64,000 nucleotides of DNA from Chitinophagaceae bacterium (GCA_019638595.1 JAHBTJ010000001.1:62001-126000), one strand, 5' to 3'; positions 25,520 through 35,282 are shown, counted from the stretch's first letter. A program made the numbers and translations. The notes: generated by a model not told the origin, from the letters alone.

Positions 25520-27334
25520 TTAGTTAAGGTTTAACAGGCGGTCTTTAGGATATTTTACACTGTAGGCAAACCTTATTTTTTTGCTTTCTCCCGGCGCCAG
25601 CTCTATGTTCCACGAAAGTATTCCAAGCTCTTTGTTTACAGACGCATTGCCTGTTTCGAGCAGTTCAACCTCTATTTCTTTTAACGACGGCAACGGGTAC
25701 TGATCTTTTAATAAGAGGGTTATCTTGTCTTTTTTGTTGTTCCTTACAGAGATCTCATAAGTGATTTTTTGCAGCTTGTTACTGCCCAAAAATTTTACGC
25801 TGCTATAGTCTGCCAGCTTTTCTTTTTTTACAACTACCCGCTTATCCCGCCCCAGCGTAAGGTTAAGCGTATCTGATATAGCGTTCGGGTCTATGAACGA
25901 TTTGCCAACATATGTGCCTTCTAAAATGATGTTGGCATCTCCCGGCAGCAGGTTTAATTTTTCCCAATCGGTTACGTCTGCCAGCAGGTAAGTATCTTTA
26001 TCCAGCCGGGGAGCTGAATAAAACTTATATACAGATCCGGCGGTATACTCTTTTAAAATTGCCGTTTGTTCCTTGCCGTTAGTAGGAACATCGTATGGCA
26101 GCTCTATATCAAAAGTTACATTCAGCTCATTATCGGTTACTGAAACATAATCACTCATACCTTCTTTTAAAGTTACCACTATGGCGCCACCTTCCGCTCT
26201 TGCGCCATACAGGGCGGTAGCCGCCTCTTTCTTTAGCACTTCGGTGCTTTTAATTGATATCCTGCTGATCTTAGAGAATTCTTCCTTGCTCATAATGGCT
26301 CCGTTCACCACGTATATGGGCTCTCTTACCGTTTCACTCTCTGCAGAAGTTGCTCCGCGTACACCATATCCTGTTACTACTACCTCGCTTAAATGATTCA
26401 TGTCTGCGTCTGCAACAGCTATCCCGGCAAGCCTTCCGGAAAGTTTCTTTTCCATGGCGGTAACGGGATTGATATAACTCAGGAACCAGGATTTTACAAG
26501 GGGAGCGTTTCCCCATTGGCTGGGTACGGAAGTAGACAGGGATAGCTTCACTTTTTTCCAGTCAATGCCCGTGGTTTGAACAATTTTAGATTTATAGATC
26601 ACTTTCAGCGGGTTTTTGATGTCGTCTACACGTATATCATAATAAGGCGTCCAGTAAGCATTGGGAGTGACATAGGAAACCGTAAATTCATATCTTCCTG
26701 AAACTGCCGCATTCAGTTGGAGTGTTATCTGCCCCGCCTTACGGGTATTTCTTTTTTCTTCTTCCTGCAGTTGACGGGTTAACTTCGATTGCAGCTCATT
26801 CCATTTTTTTTGCTTTTCCTGCCGGGTAATTAATTCCTGTTGCAGCTCAAGCAGCTTGTTTTTATAATAATCCATCAGCTTCATGAGCTCCCCTACACTC
26901 AGGCCTGTTTGAGCGCCTTTAATGTCTTTATTTGCTTTCAGCACAGACAGGAGCTCATTTAAAGTATTGACCTGAACACTGTTTCTTTCAATTTCTTTTT
27001 CCACTTTTTTAAGGGAATCTTTAAGTAACTGTATCCTGCCGTTAGCAGCAGGCATTACCATGAAATTGGTGGAAAATTCAACGCCCATAATGGTAACGGA
27101 ACCGGCACAACCAACCTGTATGCTGTTAATGTCTGTACTGTTGCTGATATTTTCTATGATCAGCTCATTGAACCCTTGTGAAAGCTGGGCGTTCGCATGG
27201 TGCTGCATTTCTGCACCGGTGCGGTAAACAATAACAGTTTTAAGGGTGGATGAAACGCTGAGCGGTTCATTACCGGCAAACGATGGAATCGTTAACAGGA
27301 GAAATGCCGCACAGTTGATGATAGTTTTATGCAT
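25520..27334 (-). CDS. MuiA/DUF4139 family protein with inserted TonB-plug-like segment
   Basis: The family (mucoidy inhibitor MuiA, DUF4140 plus DUF4139) is exported and of unclear function. The 604 residues show a signal peptide (to about 21), an N-terminal domain with VSSTLKTVIVYRTGAEM, a coiled coil (about 100-200) and a beta-rich DUF4139 domain (YVTPNAYWTPYYDIRVDD to FAYSVKYPKDRLLNL). Inserted in that domain, at about 300-391, is a stretch like a SusC plug: LSGRLAGIAVADAD, EVVVTGYGVRG, PIYVVNGAIM, EVLKKEAATALYGARAEGG and AIVVTLKEG. The frame is open from 27385; ATG 27334 gives the proper signal peptide. It is a single-gene unit. Confidence 0.87.
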   Translation of the reverse strand: MHKTIINCAAFLLLTIPSFAGNEPLSVSSTLKTVIVYRTGAEMQHHANAQLSQGFNELIIENISNSTDINSIQVGCAGSVTIMGVEFSTNFMVMPAANGRIQLLKDSLKKVEKEIERNSVQVNTLNELLSVLKANKDIKGAQTGLSVGELMKLMDYYKNKLLELQQELITRQEKQKKWNELQSKLTRQLQEEEKRNTRKAGQITLQLNAAVSGRYEFTVSYVTPNAYWTPYYDIRVDDIKNPLKVIYKSKIVQTTGIDWKKVKLSLSTSVPSQWGNAPLVKSWFLSYINPVTAMEKKLSGRLAGIAVADADMNHLSEVVVTGYGVRGATSAESETVREPIYVVNGAIMSKEEFSKISRISIKSTEVLKKEAATALYGARAEGGAIVVTLKEGMSDYVSVTDNELNVTFDIELPYDVPTNGKEQTAILKEYTAGSVYKFYSAPRLDKDTYLLADVTDWEKLNLLPGDANIILEGTYVGKSFIDPNAISDTLNLTLGRDKRVVVKKEKLADYSSVKFLGSNKLQKITYEISVRNNKKDKITLLLKDQYPLPSLKEIEVELLETGNASVNKELGILSWNIELAPGESKKIRFAYSVKYPKDRLLNLN

Positions 27335-27526
27335 AATAAAATACTTTGAAGCATAGATGCGGAAAATGAAGGGATTGCATAACAAAAGAAATGATTGGAG
27401 GAGCTGTTACAATGATCCAGGTATCAACCGGTAAGTTGTTCTACTTATAGTATTTTTCCGATGCTGTCGTAGAGATTGTTACAAAACAATTGTATGCTGT
27501 ACTATTTTTTAGCGATCAAACCAGTC

Positions 27527-27703
27527 GTTACTTTGTGTAACAAATCCAATAAATCCTGGAAAAAAATCAGCCTGATCCTTTGAAACCCAACCCTGACCCC
27601 GGAAACACTGATCTAAGCCCGTACCCTGGAAAAGCAATGCTCCTTTTAACCGTCTGACAAAGACATTGCAACGACGCCGCAGCAATGCGGCGTTAATTTT
27701 TTA
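27527..27703 (+). ncRNA. candidate small RNA ending in a GCAA-loop terminator
   Basis: An unassigned stretch of about 170 bases ends in a clear rho-independent terminator: ACGCCGCA (27675-27682), GCAA loop, TGCGGCGT (27687-27694), then TAATTTTTT. No gene precedes it on this strand, so something else must be terminated. A 5-bp hairpin (GTTAC, 27527-27531; GTAAC, 27537-27541) lies near the possible 5' end. No exact TAnnTTTG box was found; TTACTTTG near 27528 is one base short. It does not match tmRNA, RNase P or SRP RNA motifs that I know. The 5' end is a guess. Confidence 0.3.
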
Positions 27704-27989
27704 ATTGCCCTGCGACTTGACCACCTAAAACAAATGAAGCCGCTGAACGGTGGCTTTGTTCTTGAATCACCGTTTGCTGGTTTTTTTCTACCGAAAACTC
27801 AATGGGACTGAAAAAGCTGTGAAACAAGTCGCAGATTTGTATCTGAAAGTCATTTTAAGAAAACTTTTACAATTCCGTATAGGACAAACAGCCTGTTCGT
27901 GCGTCTTATATATGTATACAGAAGTTTATTATAAGTACTACAATAATTTATTATATAAAGATTCTCATAAGCAGTTAGTTTTGGTTTCG

Positions 27990-28018
27990 ACCCCCGTTTC
28001 TACGGGGGTTTGCTTTTA
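27990..28018 (+). terminator. CG-rich hairpin with T tail
   Basis: ACCCCCG (27990-27996) pairs with CGGGGGT (28003-28009) around TTTCTA and is followed by TTTGCTTTT. It may end a short transcript from the AT-rich stretch before it (27900-27985), whose content is unknown. Confidence 0.55.
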
Positions 28019-28055
28019 TACGTCCCCTTCCTTTCTTCCTTTAGACGAAGACATT

Positions 28056-28088
28056 AAAAAACCCACACGATACGCGTGTGGGTTTTTT
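28056..28088. terminator. terminator of PUL 2 (strong, symmetric)
   Basis: AAAAAACCCACACG (28056-28069) pairs perfectly with CGTGTGGGTTTTTT (28075-28088), loop ATACG. T-runs occur on both exits, so it can stop transcription both ways; it lies 21 bases after the minus-strand susD stop. Confidence 0.93.
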
Positions 28089-28108
28089 GCAATATAACTG
28101 TTCAGGAG

Positions 28109-29680
28109 TTAATATCCTTTATTCTGCTTCAGGTTAACGCCTTTGGCAATTTCCCTGTTAGGAATAGGAAAAACATGATGAACGGCAGGATTGAAATTTC
28201 TTGCCGGCCATACTTCTATTTCGTCCAGGGAAGTGATGGTGGTACCGGAAAGGTTTACTTTGTAACCGTGCAGCGGCTGTGCGTATACGCTTTGCGCGTC
28301 GCCCCAGCGTACAAGGTCTAAGTGACGGAAAACACCAAATTCCAATACAAATTCACAACGGCGTTCTCTCTTCAGATCTTCTTTAGTAGCATTTGTAATA
28401 GCAGGAAGACCCGCGCGTTGCCTTACAAGGTTCAGCGGCTCATCGCCGTTTTGTCCTTTCCATATCAAAGCTTCCGCTTTCATCAGCAATACATCGGCAT
28501 AACGGATAATAGGGATGCTCAGATCGGTAGTACCATTATCGCTATTGGGGTTCACTGTTTTGCCTACGGCATCCGCATCGCGGAATGGCGCCAGGTATTT
28601 ACCAATGGTAAGAGCTGTTGGGCTCGAAACGGAAGAAGGGTTAACCGCCCATACTATCTGGTTACCTACAAATTGTATAGTATCGCCTGGTTGCACAATG
28701 CTCACTTTTAAGCGTTGGTCATTAGGCTCAAAAGCCTTCAGCAATTCAACAGTTGGCTGAAAGTAGCCCCATGTATTGTATATGCCAAAACCACCATTCT
28801 GGAAAATAACTCCGGGTAGTTTGGAGCCGTCTATTTCGGTGCTGGTGGCGCTCATGATATATTCAGGGCTCCAGTTGCTTTCAATTTCAAACAGCGTTTT
28901 ATAGCTGGGCACCAGGCTGTGTTTGCCGGAGTTGATAACCCTGTTGCTGTACTCTATCACTTTATCGTAATACGACGCGTCGTACTGCGCGGCATACAGC
29001 GCGGCACGCGCCATGAGAGACCATGCGGCCGTTTTATGCATCAATCCCCACTCGTTTTGCGACATTTCATCAAACCAGGGCAGCAGGTCGGAGGCTTTTT
29101 GCAGGTCATCAATGATCATATTGTAATTTTCCAATACCGAAGCCGGGCGGAGAACATCCATCTGGTCAATAGGCGTTTCTTCGGTTACAATAGGTATACC
29201 GCCGTTAGGTCCGTTATCGCCATACCAGGGCGCCAGCCACAGGTACGCGAATCCACGCATGAAATAAGCATGCCCCAATACGCTGTTACGTACTCTTTCA
29301 GATAATTTGTTAGCTGTTGGTGCGGATTTGAGAAGGTTGTTGGCGTAATTGATGGTTTCATACATCTGCGGCCAGTTGTCCCTTACATCCCGCCCGTGGG
29401 AACCCTCATCTACAAAGTTTTTGATATTCTGCGCTTCGGCCTGGGTTCTTCCGGTAACAAAATTATCGCTGCAGTTCTCATACCACATAAACCCTCTTCC
29501 TAGGGTACCTTCCCTGTACTGCCAGTAAAACAACGCGTACACGGCCTGCATAGCCTGTCCGTCGCTGAGGTTATTGAGCTCAGCCGGCTGCCCGTATGGT
29601 TGCAGCTCAAGAAATTTTTTACAGGAGCTAAAGCTGCCCGCTGTAAGTAAAAATGCTAATATGATGATTTTTGTTTTCAT
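28109..29680 (-). CDS. SusD/RagB-family lipoprotein (PUL 2)
   Basis: The 523 residues begin with a lipoprotein signal (GSFSSCKKFLELQPYG) and carry the classical SusD features: GHAYFMRGFAYLWLAPWYG, RYADVLLMKAEALIWKGQNG, LKRERRCEFVLEFGVFRHLDLVRWG and the ending VFPIPNREIAKGVNLKQNKGY. It is the last gene of the sigma-FecR-SusC-SusD set, 44 bases after susC. No enzyme gene accompanies it, so the substrate cannot be guessed from neighbours. Confidence 0.95.
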   Translation of the reverse strand: MKTKIIILAFLLTAGSFSSCKKFLELQPYGQPAELNNLSDGQAMQAVYALFYWQYREGTLGRGFMWYENCSDNFVTGRTQAEAQNIKNFVDEGSHGRDVRDNWPQMYETINYANNLLKSAPTANKLSERVRNSVLGHAYFMRGFAYLWLAPWYGDNGPNGGIPIVTEETPIDQMDVLRPASVLENYNMIIDDLQKASDLLPWFDEMSQNEWGLMHKTAAWSLMARAALYAAQYDASYYDKVIEYSNRVINSGKHSLVPSYKTLFEIESNWSPEYIMSATSTEIDGSKLPGVIFQNGGFGIYNTWGYFQPTVELLKAFEPNDQRLKVSIVQPGDTIQFVGNQIVWAVNPSSVSSPTALTIGKYLAPFRDADAVGKTVNPNSDNGTTDLSIPIIRYADVLLMKAEALIWKGQNGDEPLNLVRQRAGLPAITNATKEDLKRERRCEFVLEFGVFRHLDLVRWGDAQSVYAQPLHGYKVNLSGTTITSLDEIEVWPARNFNPAVHHVFPIPNREIAKGVNLKQNKGY

Positions 29681-29724
29681 TTGAACATTATTTTAGTTTT
29701 AACCTGTTGACTTTTTGTCCAGGT

Positions 29725-32700
29725 TTAAAATGAAACATTCATTCCTGCGCTGAACATCCTTGATACGGGAAAACGTCCGCCATCAATACCAAGGCTGCCC
29801 ACTTCGGGGTCGAAGCCGGAATACTTGGTAATGGTAACCAGGTTCTCTGCATTTACATACACACGTACTCTCGTATTATTCAAAAAAGAAACTTTTGATA
29901 CCAGGCTTGATGGAAGTGAGTATGCGAGATGCACATTCTTAATACGCATATAGTCGGCCCTGTCCAGGAAATAATCAGATACTTTGGAAAAGTTACCATT
30001 GGGATCTTCCACTACTGCCAGGTTAGGAATATTTGAGTTAGGATTATAGTTGTAGGAATCCAGCACATCCACGCTCATGTTCCAGCCTTTTGATCCTGTA
30101 TAGCTCATGGCTTTTACACCATTGAATACTTTTGATCCGGATACCCCCTGCAGGAAAACAGAAAGACTAAAGCCTTTCCAATTGGCGCCGAGGTTAAAGC
30201 CATAGTTGAAATCCGGCACATCGTATGCACCCATGTACACGCGGTCGCCATCATTGATAGTACCATCGTTATTAGCATCGCGGAATTTAAGATCACCCGG
30301 TCTTGCATTGGGTTGGATCTTTTTCACATCCCCGGAGCTGGGATCTGTCCAGGTATAATCGTCTATTTCTTTCTGGCTGCGGAACAAGCCCTCAGCATCA
30401 ATCAGGAAAAACGAATGCCAGGGTTGACCCGCGGTAGAACGTAAAGGGTTCATGGAGTTAACCCCATCGCCGTGAGCAATAAATGCCGTCTGTCCAATGC
30501 TGATCACCTTGTTTTTGAATGTTCCCAGGTTGCCGCCTACGTTAAAATCAACGTTTCCGATTTTTTTGCTGTAGTTCACTATAAACTCCCATCCTTTGTT
30601 CGTCACGTCTCCAACATTGAATTCGGGGGGAGAAGCCACACCGGCTACAGATGGCATTGGCATTTCCTCAATGAGGTCACGTGTTTTTTTAATGAAGTGG
30701 TCTATTGTTATATTCAGTGAGTTGTTGAACAGGCTCGCGTCTATGCCAATATTGGTTTGTCCGGTTCTTTCCCATCTCAGGCTGGGATTAGGAATGGTAG
30801 GCTGATAGATCCCGAAAGCCTGTATATCGCCTATAGGCCCCAGGAACATAGGCCAGCCGGTAACCTGGTAAGGCGGCGCGTAAATGAATCGCCGGACTGA
30901 GCCAATATTACCTACTTTTCCCCAGCTTGCACGGATCTTCAGCAGGCTTACGCTCGTGAGGGAACTCATAAATTTTTCGGAAGAAATTTTCCATGACCCT
31001 GATATGGCCGGGAGCACATCATAGTTATGTGTGGGGCTTAATTTTGAGGACGCATCGCGGCGGATGCTGCCGGATATAAAATAACGGTCGTTATAAGAGT
31101 AAGAAAGCCTGCCTAAAAAGGAAACAACCGTTTCTGTCCATATTTCTTCTGAGGGGCGGACAGACCAGTCGGTACCGTTGTTGAAGATCGTATAGTATGG
31201 ATCTTCGAATTCATAATTTCTTACTTCGGTTGAATTCCACCTTGAGCTTCTTTTGTTCATGATATAACCCCCCATCGCGGATACATCGTGAACGCCGCCT
31301 ATTAATTTATTATATGCTATGATATTGTCCCAGTTCCACCCGGTAGTGAGTGTGTTTGCAATGATACGATAGTTCTGGTTGATGGTTCTGCCGGGTTCCA
31401 GGAATCTTTGCTGGAAAGATTCATTGCGGTAGTTCCCCGCGTCTGCCGAAAATTCAGAACGGATGCTGAGCCCGGCAAATGGTTTCAACCTAAGGGAAGT
31501 TTTAGAAAATACTTTATTACCCGGATTGTACTGGTGCACCTTTTCCAGCATGGCTACAGGATTACGGAGATCGGCTTCCACGCTAAAGCCCTGGGGGAGC
31601 GCCCAGCGTGGCAGAGTGCCGCTGTACAACAAATTGCCGTCAGCATCTTCCTCAAACATGCTGTTAAAACGCGGGTAGGCCATAGCGCCGAAAATAGTGC
31701 CGGTATGCCCGTCGCCTATAGCGCTTTGTCCCCTGCCTGATTCATACAGTATGTGTTCACCTACTTCTATCCATTTTGCAAGGGCAAAATCAACATTCAA
31801 CCTGGTGGTGAGCTTTTTATTATACGTATTGCGCAAAGTGCCCTGTATATCATCATAGCTTACAGAAGCAAGCGCTTTTATCTTTTCTGTACCGCCACGG
31901 AGTGTAAGATCGTAGTGCTGAAGTTTACCGGTGCGGAATATTTCGTCTACCCAATCTGTACGCGTAACATTTCCATAAGGGAAAAGGGATGGATTGTACG
32001 TGTTAGGCACGTCCTTGCCCGCCGCGTCAGACGCGTCTTTCCACACTTTGTTAAACTGTTCCGCGGTAAGCACCTGTGGCGTACGCCATGCCGTTTGAGC
32101 TCCCTGCCATGCATTGGCTTCTACCGATAGCTTGCCTGATTTGGCTTGTTTGGTAGTAATAATAATAACACCACCGGAGCCTGCAAAAGCACCATAGATA
32201 GCTGCCGAGGAAGCGTCTTTCAATACGGTGATGGTTTCAATGTCAGCGGGGTTGTAGGGCGCTCCCGGAACGCCATCAACCACCACCAGCACCGCATCGC
32301 CGTTCCTGTTACCCTTGCCACGTATACTGATAGAACCACTTGAAGTGGGATCACCGCTTTGCGTGATATTTACGCCGGGCATTTGTCCCTGCATCATATT
32401 GCCGAGCGAGGCGGGCCTGCCTTTAAAGTTGTCGGTTACCTTTACGGTAGATACAGCGCCCAGCAGGTTTTGCCGGCGCGTGTTGCCGTAACCAATTACT
32501 ACAACTTCATCCTGCTGTGTTACAGCCGGCTGCATTTTTATGATCAATCCTTCTGTTTGTGTAGCGTTTATTTCCTGTGTAGCCATTCCTATATAGGAAA
32601 TGATCAGCAAACGGTTTTTGTTAGAGGGAATATAGATGGTGAATGAGCCGTTTTCGCCAGCCGTTACACCTGCGGCAACGCCTTTGGCCTGTATGGTAGC

Positions 32701-33201
32701 TCCTTCCAGCGGATTATCGTTTTCATCGAGAACAATGCCGCTTATTTTAATTTTAGCCGTATCGCTCATCACGGTTGCAGCCGGCTTTGTTTCCTCAACC
32801 GGTTTTTCTTTTTGCTTTATAACTATATTGTTCCCGATCAAAGCGTAAGTGAGAGGAAAATTTTTGAGGCACATGTCAAGCACGGCGGTTACCGGGGCTT
32901 CGCGTACGTCAATATCAATGGGCGACGTTCCGGCCAATAACGATTCGTTATAGAAAAATGCGTAGCCGGTTTGCTTTTTAATTTCGCTGAAAATTTCCTT
33001 GAGGGTGGCATTGCGTTCATGAAGCGTTACTGTTTGCGCGTTAGCTGCTCTAAGCTGAATGCATGCTACCAGCATAAAGAAAACGAGTAGCTTCATTTTT
33101 AATAATAGTTTTTTACAGGGGCTTTGCGGCAATCTTGTTAAGCGGCGCCCTGGTAAAGTCCGGTTGAAATATGCCGGATCAACATTTACGTTCAAGTGCA
33201 T
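29725..33201 (-). CDS. SusC-family transporter with STN signalling domain (PUL 2)
   Basis: At 1158 residues this is a transducing SusC. A long N-terminal leader and signal peptide (cleaved near LRAANAQ) precede an STN domain (about 55-125, with ATLKEIFSEIKKQTGYAFFYNESLL). Next come a linker, a carboxypeptidase-regulatory-like domain (NPLEGATIQAKGVAAG), the plug (DEVVVIGYGNTRRQN, AVLVVVDGVPGAP, ITVLKDASSAAIYGAFAG) and a barrel ending MFSAGMNVSF. The STN domain should contact the FecR encoded upstream and release the sigma factor when substrate binds. ATG at 33201; the leader contains a 6-bp hairpin (CCCTTC/GAAGGG). Confidence 0.95.
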   Translation of the reverse strand: MHLNVNVDPAYFNRTLPGRRLTRLPQSPCKKLLLKMKLLVFFMLVACIQLRAANAQTVTLHERNATLKEIFSEIKKQTGYAFFYNESLLAGTSPIDIDVREAPVTAVLDMCLKNFPLTYALIGNNIVIKQKEKPVEETKPAATVMSDTAKIKISGIVLDENDNPLEGATIQAKGVAAGVTAGENGSFTIYIPSNKNRLLIISYIGMATQEINATQTEGLIIKMQPAVTQQDEVVVIGYGNTRRQNLLGAVSTVKVTDNFKGRPASLGNMMQGQMPGVNITQSGDPTSSGSISIRGKGNRNGDAVLVVVDGVPGAPYNPADIETITVLKDASSAAIYGAFAGSGGVIIITTKQAKSGKLSVEANAWQGAQTAWRTPQVLTAEQFNKVWKDASDAAGKDVPNTYNPSLFPYGNVTRTDWVDEIFRTGKLQHYDLTLRGGTEKIKALASVSYDDIQGTLRNTYNKKLTTRLNVDFALAKWIEVGEHILYESGRGQSAIGDGHTGTIFGAMAYPRFNSMFEEDADGNLLYSGTLPRWALPQGFSVEADLRNPVAMLEKVHQYNPGNKVFSKTSLRLKPFAGLSIRSEFSADAGNYRNESFQQRFLEPGRTINQNYRIIANTLTTGWNWDNIIAYNKLIGGVHDVSAMGGYIMNKRSSRWNSTEVRNYEFEDPYYTIFNNGTDWSVRPSEEIWTETVVSFLGRLSYSYNDRYFISGSIRRDASSKLSPTHNYDVLPAISGSWKISSEKFMSSLTSVSLLKIRASWGKVGNIGSVRRFIYAPPYQVTGWPMFLGPIGDIQAFGIYQPTIPNPSLRWERTGQTNIGIDASLFNNSLNITIDHFIKKTRDLIEEMPMPSVAGVASPPEFNVGDVTNKGWEFIVNYSKKIGNVDFNVGGNLGTFKNKVISIGQTAFIAHGDGVNSMNPLRSTAGQPWHSFFLIDAEGLFRSQKEIDDYTWTDPSSGDVKKIQPNARPGDLKFRDANNDGTINDGDRVYMGAYDVPDFNYGFNLGANWKGFSLSVFLQGVSGSKVFNGVKAMSYTGSKGWNMSVDVLDSYNYNPNSNIPNLAVVEDPNGNFSKVSDYFLDRADYMRIKNVHLAYSLPSSLVSKVSFLNNTRVRVYVNAENLVTITKYSGFDPEVGSLGIDGGRFPVSRMFSAGMNVSF

Positions 33202-33355
33202 AACTTTAGCTAGTTAGGTTAATGAATTGGCTTCCCTTCGCACGAAGGGGTAACCGGGTTGGTTTTAAGATTTGGTAAGGATGAACCCTGTATGAGTATG
33301 TTTTTAACAGGTTATCTTCCCTGATTTTTCAAGATGAGGTTACATAAAAAATAAT

Positions 33356-34564
33356 TTAAGGTGAAACAATGATCTTTCCTGAATTGCCTGAAGGGCTGTT
33401 ATTTTCGATTCTGAAATGAACTTTGCTTTCCTGGAGAATATCCAGCACCTGCGATAAATTGCTGTTTCTTGCTATTTCCCCTCCGAACTTCATCGCGGGT
33501 ATATTTCCTTCATATAGAACTTCCACATTATACCATCTCGACAGTTTGCGCATTACCGACTGCAGGTCGGAGTTATTGAAAGAAAAATAGCCATTTTTCC
33601 ACGCCATCACTTCTTCTGTGTTTACAGATGTATGTAGCTGTAATTGTTCTGTTCCTATGGTCTCCGCCTGTTGCCCCGGAAGTAAATTCTCCTCCGCTTT
33701 CCCATTTCTTACTGTTACCCTTCCTTCCAGTAAAGTTACCTGTGCTGTAAGGTCATCATCGTATGTATTGATATTAAAGTGAGTGCCGGTTACTACCACA
33801 GCAAGCGAGCCCTTTTCAACAATAAAAGGACGTTTTTTATCTGTGGATACTTCAAAATATGCTTCCCCTGTAACTTTTACGGCCCTTTGCAACGCGCTGA
33901 ACTCAACCGGGTAGGTTATGGAAGAAGCCGCATTTAACCATACCTGGGTGCCATCCGGTAACCCCAGCCTGAACTGCCTGCCGTTAGGCGTGCTAACGGT
34001 ATTAAATATCATATCGCCTTTAGTATCTGCGTCTCCCCTGTAGGAAAGCGCTCCTTCTTTCAACACTATTTCATACCCGTTCTGTGAAGCGATCGCACCA
34101 TCCTGCAGGCTGTCCAGCACTACCTGGCTGCCATCTGCAAGTGTTAATATAGCGCCATCATGCCCCGGGGCAATAGGGGAAGGTGATATAGCTACAGGAG
34201 TTTCTTTTTGAGGTATTGAGTTTTGCGTTATAAAAAAAGTACCCGCAACAGCCGCTACCAGTACCGCGGCAGCCCACATCCACCAGCGGTTAAAAGTTCT
34301 TCGGGCCAGGGGATCGGATGGCTGTAGCGTATCTGCAGGAGTAATATCCCGCATCAACCGGTTCAGCATTCTTTCACTGCTTTCGCTGGTAAAAGCATTT
34401 GCCTGCTCCTCCCGGGATAATGCCCATGCTTCATCTATTAAAGTCTTCAGCTTTAAATTATTATCATTGTCTTCCAGAAAAGAAACAAGCTCCAGATCTT
34501 CTTCGGGAGTAATTTTTGAACTAAAATGCTGATTGAGCAAATAACAGAGTCGCTGAACGGTCAT
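33356..34564 (-). CDS. FecR-family anti-sigma factor (PUL 2)
   Basis: FecR spans the inner membrane, holds an ECF sigma factor and receives the signal from the STN domain. The 402 residues show an N-terminal cytoplasmic sigma-binding part (1-90, LNQHFSSKITPEEDLELVSFL), one membrane helix (about 92-112, WWMWAAAVLVAAVAGTFFI), the periplasmic FecR domain (TPNGRQFRLGLPDGTQVWLNAASSITYP, GEAYFEVSTDKKRPFIVEKG, VTGTHFNINTYDDD, LLEGRV) and a C-terminal STN-like domain (FNNSDLQSVMRKLSRWYNVEVLYEG). The order sigma, FecR, SusC, SusD is the standard arrangement. Confidence 0.95.
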   Translation of the reverse strand: MTVQRLCYLLNQHFSSKITPEEDLELVSFLEDNDNNLKLKTLIDEAWALSREEQANAFTSESSERMLNRLMRDITPADTLQPSDPLARRTFNRWWMWAAAVLVAAVAGTFFITQNSIPQKETPVAISPSPIAPGHDGAILTLADGSQVVLDSLQDGAIASQNGYEIVLKEGALSYRGDADTKGDMIFNTVSTPNGRQFRLGLPDGTQVWLNAASSITYPVEFSALQRAVKVTGEAYFEVSTDKKRPFIVEKGSLAVVVTGTHFNINTYDDDLTAQVTLLEGRVTVRNGKAEENLLPGQQAETIGTEQLQLHTSVNTEEVMAWKNGYFSFNNSDLQSVMRKLSRWYNVEVLYEGNIPAMKFGGEIARNSNLSQVLDILQESKVHFRIENNSPSGNSGKIIVSP

Positions 34565-34630
34565 TAGTACTTATTGTTACTGTACAACGACTGCTGAAAC
34601 AGGACAAAAGAGGTAATATGGTAAAAAAAA

Positions 34631-35230
34631 TTATAAGAGTAAAAAAATGAACAGGAACTCTAAGGCTACGCGGTCTTTATTTTCTGCAACCTTTTGCCGT
34701 ATATTTCTGAGTGCCAGCACCATATGTTTTTTTACCGTTTCCAGGGAAATACCCAGCCGCCCGGCTATGTCTGCATGTGGTAAGCCTTCATCCCTGCTTA
34801 ACAGGTAAATTTTTTGTTGCTGTGCCGGTAATTGGCGTACGGCGTATTCAATCAGGCTTTTATAGTAGTTATCTTCTTCTGAAGAATGTTGCAGGTTGTA
34901 TTGTCTGTACAGGTTATTCGTTTTCCATTGGTTGTGTTTTGCCAGCTCTTTGCCTGTTTTTTTGAGGTAGCTAAACATATGATTGCGTGCTATGGTAAAC
35001 AAATAGGCTGAAAAATTTTCTACCTCAGCTATTTTTTCCCGATGCCTCCACAATTTCATAAAAATGTCCTGTACTAATTCTTCTGCTACAGGTCCTGTTC
35101 CTGCAACCTGTTTTACGAAAGCTCCTATTCGTTGATGATAAAGTTGAAAAAGCCTGCTGAACGCAAACTCATTGCCCTGTATGAGCAACTGAACAAGCTC
35201 CTTTTCATTGTATGTTTCGTACGCAGTCAC
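34631..35230 (-). CDS. FecI-type ECF sigma factor (PUL 2)
   Basis: This 199-residue sigma-70 family protein has region 2 (about 25-90, EELVQDIFMKLWRHREKI and FSAYLFTIARNHMFSYLK) and region 4 (about 130-185, LPAQQQKIYLLSRDEGLPHADIAGRLGISLETVKKHM), with a hydrophobic tail (EFLFIFLLL) often seen in this subgroup. It should transcribe the downstream SusC/SusD genes once FecR lets go. Translation appears to start at a GTG, because the region upstream of the conserved EKELVQLLIQGNEFAF has no nearby ATG. A MITE-like element begins 53 bases upstream of the GTG, target duplication included. Confidence 0.94.
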   Translation of the reverse strand: MTAYETYNEKELVQLLIQGNEFAFSRLFQLYHQRIGAFVKQVAGTGPVAEELVQDIFMKLWRHREKIAEVENFSAYLFTIARNHMFSYLKKTGKELAKHNQWKTNNLYRQYNLQHSSEEDNYYKSLIEYAVRQLPAQQQKIYLLSRDEGLPHADIAGRLGISLETVKKHMVLALRNIRQKVAENKDRVALEFLFIFLLL

Positions 35231-35282
35231 TCGTTTTGGTTATCAACTTCAATGCAAACTATAAAAAAAAGTTATACTTCGT

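Larger units (their letters stand above)
27335..28108. other. non-coding region with several hairpins
   Basis: About 770 bases between two minus-strand genes. I find no credible protein gene: the longest plus-strand frame (27750-28097) runs through two terminator hairpins. There are a terminator-like GCAA hairpin at 27675-27703, a weaker hairpin at 27737-27756, a C/G-rich hairpin at 27990-28018 and the strong terminator of the susD gene at 28056-28088. One or two small RNAs could be made here. Confidence 0.6.

Noticed and set aside
27750-28097. Plus-strand frame of 115 codons
   Set aside because: It reads through the hairpins at 27990 and 28056 that act as terminators, and the protein shows no domain.
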